64,000 nucleotides of DNA from Tachypleus tridentatus. Lineage: Eukaryota; Arthropoda; Merostomata; Xiphosura; Limulidae. Below the pieces are notes generated by a model. It had not been told where the DNA came from and ran no database searches. It worked only from the letters and a program-made list of their open reading frames with translations. Location of the stretch: assembly GCF_004210375.1 (NCBI RefSeq), contig NC_134834.1, positions 96,910,170 to 96,974,169 of the forward strand, read 5' to 3'. Below, piece by piece: positions 13,621 through 25,130 of this stretch; position 1 is the stretch's first letter; each line of letters begins with the position of its first letter. The position numbers were made by a program, and so were the translations under genes.

Positions 13621-13931
13621 TCATAATATTAAACACTACAAACGTTAGAATAAACAATCTTTATATAATTCAACTTAAAATTAAACACACATCGTTAAAT
13701 GTATAGTTTTCACTCCCTATGTTTGTAACTCTTCAAGTGAAATAATGATACTTGCAAACCTAACATGGAAGTTTATACAAGTACAGAAGCAAGGTAAACA
13801 CTTACAACAATTGCAGTTTTAAAAATATTATTAAACTACTTGTCGTTTGCATATGACAAACTACAGATTTGTGGTGTAAGCACTTTAGCTAAAGACATTA
13901 AATAGTAATGACATGTCATCGTATCAGTAGA

Positions 13932-16205
13932 GTTCACTGTGTCGGTATTTGGGTATGTTGTAAAATACCCAGGAGGATCAGGTACATTTGACCTCTTCCT
14001 CCCTCCCGAACGATTATAGCGTCTGTCTTAGGTTTTTTTTTGTTGTTTTTTAAGCTTTGGGCCAGAGTAAAAGTATAACATCATACTCAGGCCCATTTCA
14101 GGGCTCAGTCCATGCATGGACGAACAAGAAGTTTTTTTTCTTCATTTAATTTTTTTTATATATATTTTTTGTATTTTCATATGTATATATATATTTTTTG
14201 TATTTTTTTTCCTTTTTCTCTATTGAGAGAATGCTACTACTACTTGTAGTACACACCCAAAAATGAAAGTAAGAATAATTTTTATTATTCAATACTTGAA
14301 TAATAATAATAATGATTAAAAAAGAAAATAATAATTATAATAATAAAAAAAGAAACAAAGACTAAGTGTCTAGTGCATAGTAGCTTGTGTTACATTTTAA
14401 ATATATGTTAAAGGGAAGAGGTATTTAGGACCATTTACATCATGTACGTGATATCTGTCGAGATCACACATTAAGTCATTTTTATGCCAATTCTCATTGA
14501 AATATTTTAGAGAATTATGCAAGAGTCTTTCAGCTATTGTATCTATGTTTGCATACTTGTGCATGAATGTGGTTGAGGTGCTACGTGGTACTTTATATGC
14601 TGAAGTTAGTACTGAATTTTGTATACGTTGAAGTTTCTGTACATGTGTGGGTGCTATGTTAATCCAGGCAGGTGATGCATATTCTATTGTTGGTCTAATG
14701 TACGTTTTGTAGATTTTAAGTATATTGTCTGGTGATGTTCCTTGAATTTTACCTGAAAGACTTCTTGCATAGTTTGCTCTTTCCAGATTCGTATCAGTAC
14801 ATTTTTAATATGTGGTAGCCACGTTAATTTTGAATCATAGGTTAGACCTAGAAATTTAGCAGAAGTAGCAGTCAGTAAAAGTGATCCATTCAAAAATAGT
14901 TTTGGTGGATCTTTTTTTAAGCTTATTCAGTCTGCTGAATAATATGACTTGGGTTTTTGGAATATTGATTTTGATTCTGTATTTCTGGCAGTATTGTTCG
15001 ATGTTATTCAGGACTGGTTGTAGGTTCGTTGCTGCTATTGACGGAGTGGGGGCACTTTTCCAGACTGCTACATCGTCAGCGAACTGTGATGCATAACCTA
15101 AATTTAGGTCCGACAGAGGCATATTACTCACGTACATGATAAATAATATAGGCTAACAACCCCTTCTGCGGGACTCCTGCTTCGGTGAAAAGGACCCTGA
15201 GTGGGCCCCATTTACATTTACTTTACACATTCTGTTATCCAGGAAGTTGGACAGCCAGCGAATAGTTTCCTGGGGTAACCATTTCATGTAATCTGTGATG
15301 TAAACCATTATGCCAAACTGTGTCAAATCTCAATGTCGAGAAAGCAAGCTACAGTGCATTTTGCTGTCGGTAATTGATTCTGTAAGTCGAATCAGGTGGT
15401 CTGTAGTTTGGCGGTTTTAGAAAACCGTTTTGAATTCTGGTAATTTTGAATTTTCTAAGTAAACTGACAGACGATTACTAATTATCCTCTCTAATACTTT
15501 GCCAATACAACTGGTTAAGCTAATCGCGGTAGTTGTTTGGTTTATTCGCTGGCTTTCCTTCTTTGTGGAACATTAATATTATTGCTTCCTTCCAAGAAAC
15601 GGATATATCCAGCTGATAGTGAGATTAAATAACGCTGTTAGGTGTTCATAATCTCTGAGTGCCTTGTTTTAGGAGGATAGCTGGAATACCATCTTCTCCA
15701 GGGGCTTTGTTTTGTTGTTGTTAATAGCAGTTACGACTTCTGTTACAGTGATATGTTTTATCAGTTGATGAGTGCTCCAGTCTTTTGTTTTTCTTGGTGT
15801 GTAATAGTGTTGACTGGAAATTTAGGTGTAAAATGCTTCTGTTTTGATCAATAAAGTTTGTGACTGTATTATAAAGTATCTGTTCATGTCTGGTTCATGA
15901 TGTGTCTTAAACGTGTTTTCAGGTGTTTTTAAATATATCGGTTTTTCTGTGTTATTGTATGCTGTTTCTCCATCCAGTTCCAGTGGTGGATATACTGTGT
16001 TTGTTGTTCCTGTATTTGTAAATCTTTTCAAGTGTGTCCAGAATTGTTTAGGATCAGTTTTGTGATTTAGATCGGAACAGAAGGTGTCACAGTTTTCTTG
16101 TTTCTGTTGTCTGATTAAGTTTCGTATTTTATTCCTTATTGTGTTTATCTGAGTTTTAAGTGTGGGGTTGCGATTTTGAATGTACTGTCTGCGGAGTATA
16201 CGTCT
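13932..16205 (-). mobile_element. Jockey-like LINE, 5'-truncated, copy 1 (decayed)
   Basis: This is the same insertion as 51929-54269. Reverse transcriptase fragments are readable on the minus strand: an N-terminal part (about 16256-15822), a palm region with FADDVAVWKSA (about 15137-14990) and a C-terminal part with FLGLTYDSKLTWLPHIK (about 14893-14684). The endonuclease domain is absent because the element is 5'-truncated. Several frameshifts and short deletions relative to the second copy interrupt the frame. The 3' part, at the left, holds an AAT-rich microsatellite and T-rich runs. GTAGA flanks both ends (13927-13931 and 16206-16210). Confidence 0.85.
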
Positions 16206-16230
16206 GTAGATTTCGTTGTATAAAGTTTGG

Positions 16231-16462
16231 TTTGAATTTCGCGCCAAGCTACACAAAGACTACTTGTACCAGTCGTCCCTTATTTAATAATGTAAGACTA
16301 GAGGTAAGACAGCTAGTCTTCACTACCGACCGCCAACTCTCTGGGCTACTTTTACCAACGAATAGTGGGATTGACCGTCACTATATATAATACCCCCACG
16401 GTTGAAAGGGCGAACATGCTTGGTACGAGTCGAGTGCCTTAACCATTTGGCCATGCCGAACC
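16231..16462 (-). mobile_element. SINE1, minus, next to the LINE
   Basis: The tail TTTGAATTTCGCGCCAAGC is at the left and a degraded head with CCATGCCGAACC at the right. It is shared with 42401-42664 and 54295-54530, so it predates the spacer duplication and probably the LINE insertion. Confidence 0.75.
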
Positions 16463-17414
16463 ATGTCTAATTCCCAAAAAACAAACAAGTTCTTTAACAA
16501 CACACTACCATTGTATGTATCATCAGGTCTTGTGTAAAGATAGTTACCAACTCATTTAAATATATATGCAATTTTCAAATGTATTTATTTTCACTTTTTA
16601 TCAATTGAAAGCTATGGCGGTTTTATTCAATAAAATATTCTGTATAAGAATAATTTACATACTTTTAAGTCATACAAAACAATGACTGGATTTTATTTCT
16701 TTAAATAAGGTATTGATGAAAACACAACATATTTTATATAGAATCTCATACAGATGATCTTTTTCTCTACCACAACTAAAACCATACTTAATAAATTACT
16801 ACAAATTCAATAGTGTTATTTTTATAAGAGTTTTATTTCGAATAAAGGTACATGAGAGTAAAACATATAACAAAGAGAAGAAAACCACAACAGCTTATTA
16901 TATCATAGGTAATGAATATTCATGATGTTCTAAAACACGTTTGTCCAAGAAGATTTAATACAAATGAAATAGAAACTCTATAACTCATAACCCATATCCC
17001 AAGCGAATCGAAAAGGAGACTCCCAGTTTGTCACTGAAGAAGAAAGTCCACCTTTTCACAGCGCTCTAGTAATAGGGTTTCTATTTCATTTTATCAGAGG
17101 TAATGTACAGATAGGTGGTGGTTTTCATCAGCTGTGAATATCAGTAACATGAAAATATGTAAATATTAACGTAAATTTTCTTAGAACAGAATTAGTAACA
17201 TTTCATTCAATATATTAGTCAAATCACTCAATACCAAAAGTTTTAGAAAATATCGAAATACTAATCAGTGTTATAAAATGACGACATAACATTGTTGCCT
17301 TTCGTTTCGTGAATCCTTGCCAGATAATTATTAAAATGCAAAACTAGTCAGTTTTACAAGTGGATTAAGTAAATCATATATCTTTTAATTTCTGTTCTAT
17401 CTAAAACATGTTCA

Positions 17415-17440
17415 CTGACGATGACCGAAAAGGTCGAAAC
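17415..17440 (+). other. Hammerhead-ribozyme-like core motif
   Basis: CTGACGA, then a GACC/GGTC stem with a short loop, then GAAAC. The order matches the conserved core of hammerhead ribozymes (CUGANGA, stem II, GAAA), but one extra base precedes the stem. It recurs at 20232-20258, 31030-31055 (minus) and 55494-55520. Stems I and III are not evident, so activity is unproven. Confidence 0.35.
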
Positions 17441-17620
17441 GTTCTTCGCTTTTCTACATAGTGTTTTCTCCACCCATACCAGCCGTTTTTTATATAATAT
17501 TAAGTAATGTTTGATATAATTGGTTTTAATATTCTGAACTAATTGGAAATGCCACATTTTCTTTTAGTGAGTTTAATTTCATATCAACAATTTTTCCTTA
17601 ACCAAAAAACAAAACGAACT

Positions 17621-17885
17621 TGTTTGTTTGGGAATTTCGCACAAAGCTACTGAGGGCTATCTGTGCTAGCCGTCCCTAATTTAGCAGTGTAAGACTAGAG
17701 GGAAGGCAGCTAGTCATCACCACCACCGCCAACTCTTGGGCTGCTCTTTTACCAACGAATAGTGGGATTGACTGTCACATTATACACCCCCACGGCTGGG
17801 AGGGCAACATGAGCGCGACGCGGGCGCGAACCCGCGACCTCGGATTACGAGTCGCACGCCTTACGCTCTTGGCCATGCCAGGCCT
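17621..17885 (-). mobile_element. SINE1, minus, with perfect 11-bp target-site duplication
   Basis: The element runs from the tail TGTTTGTTTGGGAATTTCGC to the head GGCCATGCCAGGCCT. It is flanked by CAAAACGAACT at 17610-17620 and at 17886-17896. The corresponding sites at about 55690 and 31204 carry one CAAAACGAACT and no SINE. This insertion therefore followed the duplication of spacer P. Confidence 0.93.
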
Positions 17886-18883
17886 CAAAACGAACTGCTA
17901 CCGTAATTTCTCTTTTAACGAATGACGTCAACAAGAAGATTATTTCAAGGAAAATTACGTAACTAGTATAACTATTGTCACGTGAACACAAAGAAAACAT
18001 CTCTTGAGCCACCCTGTGGGAAAATTATTAAAATCCTTGCACTAATTGAAATAAATTAATTATAGTTACCCATCTCAGCAACATAACGACTGAACTAACT
18101 AATTAAATTGGAATATTTCTCTGCATTAACAGAAACTACAGATAAAATAATTATTTTTTTTAAAAAAGGTAAAAGGTATTCTAAATGTTTCGTGTAAAAC
18201 ACATTCTGAAACACGTTTAAGTGATAATTTGAATAATAAATTTCTTGATTATGTGCGGTTTATGTGTTGTGTTACCGCTAATGTTCCACGCATTCATGCC
18301 GAAGCTGCGCAAAACAGGTATTGTCAAATTCCACTGTTCGATTAGACAAGAGCAGACCAAGAGTTAAGTAATGGGTTACCTCTTGTTTGTTAGTTGAAAT
18401 TTGGGACGGTTACTGTCAATAGTAACTTTGTGGATATATATATTTCGAGAAAAAACGTAACATCATTAAATTAAGAAATGAAAACGGTTTAAAAACTAGA
18501 CATGTTTAAAGAACAACTAAACTCGGAGTGTTTTTACAAAAACATATGAAATAGAAAATGGTGACGGTAACTGTGATTAGAAACATATTATTTTAATCAG
18601 AAAAATTATCAGGAGAGTTTACAGAATGGAGTAACAATAAAATAATGTAAAGAGAACACAGTTTACGTGAACCAAGAAGCACAAATTCTAAATAAGAGTA
18701 GCAGTGAACGACTAGGATTATTCACATTTCTATATGTTATCAGTTAAATAAATTTAAAAACACAAGATGGGCGTGAAGACAATTCAAACTCTCAACCAAT
18801 GATGATTCGTTATCTGGTTACCTGATTCCAGGTGGCTCATGGCAAAATGGAAACCGGCTTATTTTGGGGTTTCATATAGCGAG

Positions 18884-18892
18884 TATAAAAGG
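18884..18892 (+). promoter_or_regulatory. TATA box of gene copy B
   Basis: TATAAAAGG lies about 30 bases upstream of the conserved TTATCCAGCTGAATTAG start region. The flanking upstream sequence is shared with copy E almost base for base. Confidence 0.75.
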
Positions 18893-20034
18893 AACGAATT
18901 TTATCCAGCTGAATTAGTGATACCACCTAGCGTAAAACGAGAGATATTAGGTAAGTAAATAGCTGGCTGGCCACCTGGTGTCAGAAATTTTCGTCTGAAA
19001 AAAAAACCCTCTTTGTTAGAGGATTTATAATATTTACAGATATTATGTTTGTTGTGATATTATACCTGTGGAGTTAACAGATTATTTACAATTTATATAT
19101 GCGTATGAGTTTTCTTTTTTATCTAATAATTAGCTGTTAGAATTTGAAGCTTCTGTGAATATAATTATGTTGTGTATTCGGTTTGTTTTCACCAGAAAGA
19201 ACTACAATAATATATACCTAACATTCCTCTGAATGTGTTTACTTAAACCGAATCGTCGTCACTTTTCTTTACAGGTTGATTTACAGTACATTACTTTAGT
19301 AACGATGAAGTGCGTTTTACTCGTAGGTAAGATTAATTATTGTATTTTTAATATCTCATATTTAATAAAATAAGGAAACAATCAAATTATCTTGAAAACA
19401 TACAAAAGCCAAAACAGTGAAAAATATACATCACAATATATGGATAACAATATGTAACAATATATAGCTATCTTTTTCAAATATTACAACAATTTTCATA
19501 GATCAAGTACTGTTCTGTGATTTACAAAATATCTCAACGTTAAAAGTGGAAAGTGTTCTTCATTCGATCTTATTTTATTACAACTACTTATTATACATTC
19601 TCTTTGCAGCTTCCATGCTAATGGCAGTGATCTTTTCCTTACCACGGGTGAGTCAGCGAACTTCTTCAGACACTCTCAAAAACTGAACTTAATCGGTCGA
19701 TCGACTTAACTTTGTTGACTGAGAGCAATAACTCATATCAATATATATATATGTATATTAGATGCCAAGACCGTTTCCTGTTTGAAAAAAGTGTACAAAA
19801 TAACCGGTTTTAATTATTTTCTTTTTTATTTTTCCTGGTTATACTTTACATAATCCATGCTGTACTCACGGATATCGAAGCCCAGTTTTGAACGTCATAA
19901 GTCTTCAGGCTTACCCTGAGCTTCTGGTGGCAAATTTTTATTTTAAATTTGGCAGGTTTTAGTTGTTTGAAGAAAGTGGTCACAAATATGTACACCTTCC
20001 AGCTTTACCCCACGGGGTTCTTCAGGAACATAAG

Positions 20035-20160
20035 TTCACCTTCTTTGCTCGCGTGCCCCATAATGGAATAGCACTAAGTTTACGGATTTACAACCCTAAA
20101 ATCAGGAGTTTTATTCCCTGGACACAGTAGATAACCCGTGACTTTTTATAAAATACATTC
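20035..20160 (+). mobile_element. SINE2 in intron 3, copy B
   Basis: It is the same insertion as at 5440 in gene A: the core CTAAGTTTACGGATTT and the ATCAGGAGTTTTATTCCCTG region are readable. The 177-bp element is inserted at its right edge. Confidence 0.55.
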
Positions 20161-20167
20161 ACATACA

Positions 20168-20344
20168 TTTATAGAATAGCTAGCTTGTTGAGAAACACTT
20201 TTTATGAAGAGCAATTTCGACCTTCTTCGACCTGACGATGACCGAAGAAGGTCGAAACGTTGTTCGCTTTCTGTAAAGTGTTTTCAGCCCAAGCGAGCCG
20301 CTTTTTATATAAATTTCAACAAGTGTTTCTCGTCATCACTGATT
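20168..20344 (+). mobile_element. 177-bp inserted element with hammerhead-like motif in intron 3 of copy B
   Basis: The insertion is absent from intron 3 of the other copies. It is flanked by a near-duplication of the target (ATTCACATACA at 20157-20167 and ATTCACACATACA at 20345-20357). Its ends carry 11-base inverted repeats (GAGAAACACTT and AAGTGTTTCTC). Inside lies a perfect 15-bp inverted repeat, TTTCGACCTTCTTCG (20215-20229) with its complement at 20243-20257, embracing ACCTGACGATGAC. Confidence 0.7.
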
Positions 20345-21969
20345 ATTCACACATACAATCCGCTCGCTGAATGGGTTATTAACACCAGTGAAGATGTCGA
20401 TAGAAATGAAAAGTTTTTTTTTTCTGATAACTGTTTCTGGAGACTTCGAGAAATGAAGAATAAAGTTCCGTTGTAGATTTTAGGTCTTCTACGGTTTTTT
20501 CCTCAAGAGGTAGCAAACCGTATTTCATAAAACTAATATGTAAGTGTTTTAGTCACTTGCACGTGCCCTTCACATGGACAGCGGTAAGTTTTTGGATTGC
20601 CAACAGTGAAATCAGCGGTTAGATGCTATCAGTACACACAGCAGGTAGGCTGCTATGGCTTTACTATAATACTATAAAAAACACATACATAAATACGCTT
20701 GTTAACCAAATGATGCATTTATGTGTATTGATGTTAGCCCGATTTAAACAATGTCAGTTATTCCAAATAATTAATAGAGTAAATGGGAGATTGCTTTCTA
20801 GATCAAAGTCAAGAAGAAACAAACTAAGAAATAGGCTCGCATGAGAATCTTATACGTCCATAACGTGTAGTGCATGATGAAATTATTATTTTATTACGTA
20901 TATTTGCTTGTTAGTATTGTACGATGTGACCAGTTAAACACATTACTAACTGTTACGTTTATCGTCACCTTGTCAGTCTACGAGTGCAGTTTTAGAAACA
21001 AAGTTTTAAAAAGCTTCAAACACATTCAGGTTTCTATTACTTTTATTTAAGAAATATGTTTATTTAAAGTTAACACATCAAACGTAATTCGGTGCCAGAT
21101 ACGTGCCTTAGCTTAATTTATATACTATAGAAAGTTTAAATGTTGTTTCGGTTTTCATATGACGATTTGAAAAAATTGATTTGTTTGTGTTTTTCAACCT
21201 GTTTATAGATTTACCTTTGTCTTATGGAGAAAGTAGCCCATATTTATTTAATACAAAACTACATTATAGATAAAGAAAATTGTAATTCTATTTCAGAAAT
21301 GAATGAGAACATACGATTTTCACTAAACAAATTCACGTAAAAGTTTTTAAACGACTGCATTAATAGTGTTGTTAACACTGGAAACTGAAGACCTTTTTTT
21401 CTACATCTGACAGGCAAAACGAGCTGCTTTTGAACTGCCAGACGGCGCGCAGCTCATTGTGGGCAGTATAAAACAGATTTCTCCTGTGATGGGCTTAGAC
21501 ATGGCTATTATGCTGATACGACTAACAATTGCCAGATATTCCACGTATGTGTTCCCCAGGTGTTGGATAATGGAGAGCAAATTGTTAATCAGTACAGCTT
21601 TCTCTGTGGTAACCAGACCGTTTTTAACCAACTGACTCTCACTTGTGACTTCCAAGAAGAAGCTAAACCTTGTGCAAACGCTCCTGACTTTTACTCCGTC
21701 AATGACAACATAGGAATTGAGGACGCACTTTTCTTAACTGAAGATGATGTACAGAGAGCAAATCAACTCATTGGTGGATATGGTTCTCGTGTACAGAAAA
21801 AATAGAACTTGGAAAACATATAAGATAATGATCAATTGACCAGCCTATGAATATTGTTTTTTGGTATGCAACAAACAATTTCCTTTTTCATGTATAGCTT
21901 ACAGAGTGGTTTAATGCAGGCATAGGTGATTCTGTGTTTTCTTTCTTAATTCAGTATTATTTCTACAGG

Positions 21970-21975
21970 AATAAA
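21970..21975 (+). terminator. Polyadenylation signal of copy B
   Basis: AATAAA in the context CAGGAATAAAGCTAATAA is kept in copies A (7075), C (35266), D (44945) and E (59733), about 165 bases after the stop codon. Confidence 0.7.
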
Positions 21976-22230
21976 GCTAATAACCTTGAGAACCAATTTA
22001 TAATTTTTAACAACAATATTTTTTTAGCATCGTATAGTCTGTTCAATAAACGATATTCCATACAAATGGTTACAGTCTCTTATTATGCTCAACCATTTCA
22101 AATTTGTTTCTAAACATTATCACTAATTTGTTTGTGAATTTTCCAGTGTTACTCCTCATAAAATAACCACGATATTTATTGGATAAAATAATGGTTATAA
22201 CACAAATTTTGATAAGGTTAATTGACCTTA

Positions 22231-22449
22231 TTAGCCGTCCCTAATTTAGCAATTGTAAGATTAGAGGGACCACCCACCTCCAACTCTTTTCTGCTACTCT
22301 TTGACCAACTTGAATAATGAGATTGAACGTCACGTTATAACTCTTCCCACGGCTGAAAAGGGGAACATATTTGGTGCGATGGGAATGCGAACCCACGAAC
22401 CCAGATTTTCGATTCGCCCGCCTCTACCCATCTAGCCATGCAGGGCCTC
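22231..22449 (-). mobile_element. SINE1, minus, in flank T of copy B
   Basis: TAGCCGTCCCTAATTTAGCA starts the tail half and GCCATGCAGGGCCTC ends the head. It is shared with 60041-60265 downstream of copy E, so it was inserted before B and E separated. Confidence 0.8.
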
Positions 22450-22984
22450 AAAGAAATAGTGTAATCCATGAACGAAATCTGTGTTGGATATTTCTATTAC
22501 TTGTATCCATGTTTCATTATTGACTTTTTAAAACTGCTTACTAATTTAAAGCAGTTTAGCACTATCACGTTATTATGTTTGTATTATACTTTAGAAATTA
22601 CTTATTTATTAGTACAAATGAATTGATTGATTCCTTCAAATTAAAACATGTTCTTTCGTAATTTGTATGCAAAGTCTGTAATTATAGGGTTTATTGATCG
22701 TTTTACTTTTTTGTTTCTGAATTAACATCCAGCTTTCTTCAAATCACAGTTCTCAACTTTTCTGGTCATGTGATTTGCTGAATTCATCTGTTTAACAGCT
22801 ATTGTGATAGATGAAATATGTACAGCTGTTATTTTTACACTTTCGTTCAAACTTTTCCAGTTCCGGATAAAAGAAGACCTTTCTTTTTTCGTGAATGTTA
22901 CAGACTTTTATTATTGTTTGAGATCTACATTGATATTAACAGCAATTTTTTAACAACTACCGATAGATAGATTTTTCTTTTAGA

Positions 22985-25115
22985 CTTCGTGAGCCTGAAG
23001 GGATCGTGGTAAAATTAGGCAAGGACGCAGAATCGTCGTTTTTTTTAGCATTAATAAGAAACGTAAAACTGTGTTTTTTTGATAAAATTACACTTAATTA
23101 AGGTCCAAAGTTAGTGCTCCTGACATCAAAAGTGATTGCAAATGTTTATCACATTAAGCTGAACTTTTCACAAAATAGATAGTATCAAAACTGAAATAAA
23201 TTCACAAGCAAAGCTTTTTTTAAATGAACATGTTGATCACTAGAAGACATTCATAGAACTCTATCAGTTTTCCTTCTCAGCATTTGTCTTTCAACATGTC
23301 ATTGGATTGCACATCAATTAATTCTACACTTCAGGTGGCAGTTCATCAATAGCACAATCAAATGGGTTTTGGAAAATCCTTATTTCTGTTGCGCTTGCAT
23401 CAAGATCAGGAAAACGCTCCTTCAACTGCAGTTTCAAATCAGAGAGGATATCTTTCGCAAACCTATTGGGAATGGAGAAACACTTTTCTTGTTTGAACTT
23501 TTCACAATATGAAGTGTGTCTGAAACAACTCCTCATCAACTGGAGTTCAAATAGAGATATAGTTTTGCGGAAATGCTTTAAAATCATGTATACAGATGAA
23601 CATGGTTTCGTCTTGTTATCTAAGATTGAATTCATTCAGGTACAGTGGTGAAGTCAAGAGAAAAAGTTAATTTTCAAAACCATTCAACCGTGAGTAACGG
23701 TTGAGAGCATTGATTTTTATTTTTAAAAATTTCAATCTCAGTTCTAAGCTCAAAAGTCGAGAAATAACCTTTCCACAACAAAGCCATTGAGCTGAAGTGT
23801 GGTTTTGTACAAGTCTTGATATGTTGCTTCTATTTCCGTCAAGAATTCATGGAATTGAAGATCAAACAGAGTTCATGAGAACAAATGTTGTTAACAGTTG
23901 AACTACATGTTGCACGGCACGTGACAGATACAGATGGTTTCCACATACCACCTGCTGATGAATAATACAACGATGAATCATGCTTTGAACAACCAGCTCT
24001 TCTTAAAACTTTGTAAATTTATCCAACTAAACCTTTTCCCTACTACTTTATATTTTTTACCACCATCCGTTGTAACACATTCCAGCTGTTTTCCATTCCA
24101 GGTTGTTCTGTCTTATAATACCTGTAAAGTGTCGGACACGTCTGTTGACTCGTTATCTTGTAGAAAACCAGTCGAGCTCTTTGACCTTATCTTTCAACTG
24201 AAGACCAATATGACTTGTACCTTCGATTCTACGTGCAACTGTATTCGTCGAAAGGCTAATATTCTTAAGTAATTCTGCTTTTCTGGATAATTTCTTCGGC
24301 TACTTCAATCATACATAATTCAATTCGCTCACCATCTGTAAATGGTTTTTTTTTTGGTTAATATGTGTATAATACTTGGAAACTTGCTCTTATTTGCAAC
24401 TTCATTCTCGGGTTTCTTCCTGTTAAATACAAACTGTTGGAACAACAAGATAAATTTAAAGTCATCGAATTTATGAGAATGTAGCATTCCCGTGAACTGA
24501 GAATAGTTTGATGACTGCTTACTTTTATAATGTCTACGAATGTTGTATTCTTTTAGCACTTTAATAATCTCGTTTTCATATTAAGCACAACGCTTTGTTA
24601 CGTCATTCAATAATAAGATCATACCTTCTGTGCTGTTCTTAAAACACGACATTCAAAGTAAACTTTTCTCTTCTTTCCTTGTCCTGACATAATAACTAGG
24701 TATAACTATTAATTCGAACATAAAGTAAACAGCAGCATTCATGAACACAATCGGACGTGCAGGGGCAGGCGTGGGAACTTATGCTACTTCAGGGCACTGG
24801 GATCGATGAGTAAGATTACATAATACTAAGTAATATGACGTTTTCCCTTAAGTAGAAAAGTGGTTTTCACCTCGATTGACTTTGGCTCATTTACGTTGTA
24901 TTTTTACTTTTATATCATTAAAGTAAGAAATAATAATAATATCATTATATCGTTTCATTACTTTTAATGAACTGTTGGCGGGCTGTATCAAAACTACACT
25001 GGCTTTTCCTCAATTACGTTTTATTTGTTGTTCTTATGCATTAAAACATTATATTACTATTTTAATAAACTGTTGGTTGGCGAAGTCTCAGGCATGTAGT
25101 TTGAAGACCTCTTTC
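22985..25115 (-). mobile_element. hAT DNA transposon (ZBED/GTF2IRD2-like transposase), decayed, copy 1
   Basis: On the minus strand, fragments of a hAT (Charlie-like) transposase are readable: a BED-finger region near 24559-24329, and a C-terminal part at 23635-23324 with LQLKERFPDLDASATEIR. The frame then runs towards a hATC-like dimerisation region further left. It has many stops and frameshifts and is not functional. The right end resembles a hAT terminal inverted repeat, better seen in the sister copy near 62937. The left boundary is uncertain. It is shared with 60780-62938, so it predates the B/E split. Confidence 0.8.
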
Positions 25116-25130
25116 AAACATAAAATGATT

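Larger units (their letters stand above)
7100..13931. repeat. Spacer S, copy 1
   Basis: This is the long intergenic spacer following gene A. It is nearly collinear with 35290-42380 and 44960-51928. It contains SINE1 and SINE2 insertions, an orphan promoter-like block, a ~37-bp minisatellite and a pair of diverged coding-like segments, each listed separately. Differences from the third copy are dominated by one- to few-base length changes. Short open frames recur in all copies (for example 11455-11658), but they show no family that I recognise. Confidence 0.85.
16463..18883. repeat. Upstream spacer P, copy for gene B
   Basis: It is collinear with 54531-56795 before gene E and, over its last ~1.2 kb, with 31090-32290 before gene C. 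It holds a foldback repeat (about 16964-17098), a hammerhead-like motif (17415-17440) and one SINE that the other copies lack. No gene is recognised. Confidence 0.8.
18914..21990 (+). pseudogene. Chitin-binding (CBM14) secreted protein, copy B, nearly whole
   Basis: Exon 1 is noncoding (about 18914-18950, donor GTAAGT). Exon 2 (19275-19326) starts translation at 19305, exon 3 is 19610-19647 and the last exon is 21414-21805, with AATAAA at 21970-21975. Exons 2 and 3 together give the signal peptide MKCVLLVASMLMAVIFSLPR with consensus splice sites. The last exon keeps all six CBM14 cysteines and the acidic tail, but its frame carries about one break compared with copies D and E. If that is a sequencing error, B would be a second working gene. 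Intron 3 holds a private 177-bp insertion. The 3' flank is of the B/E type. Confidence 0.75.
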
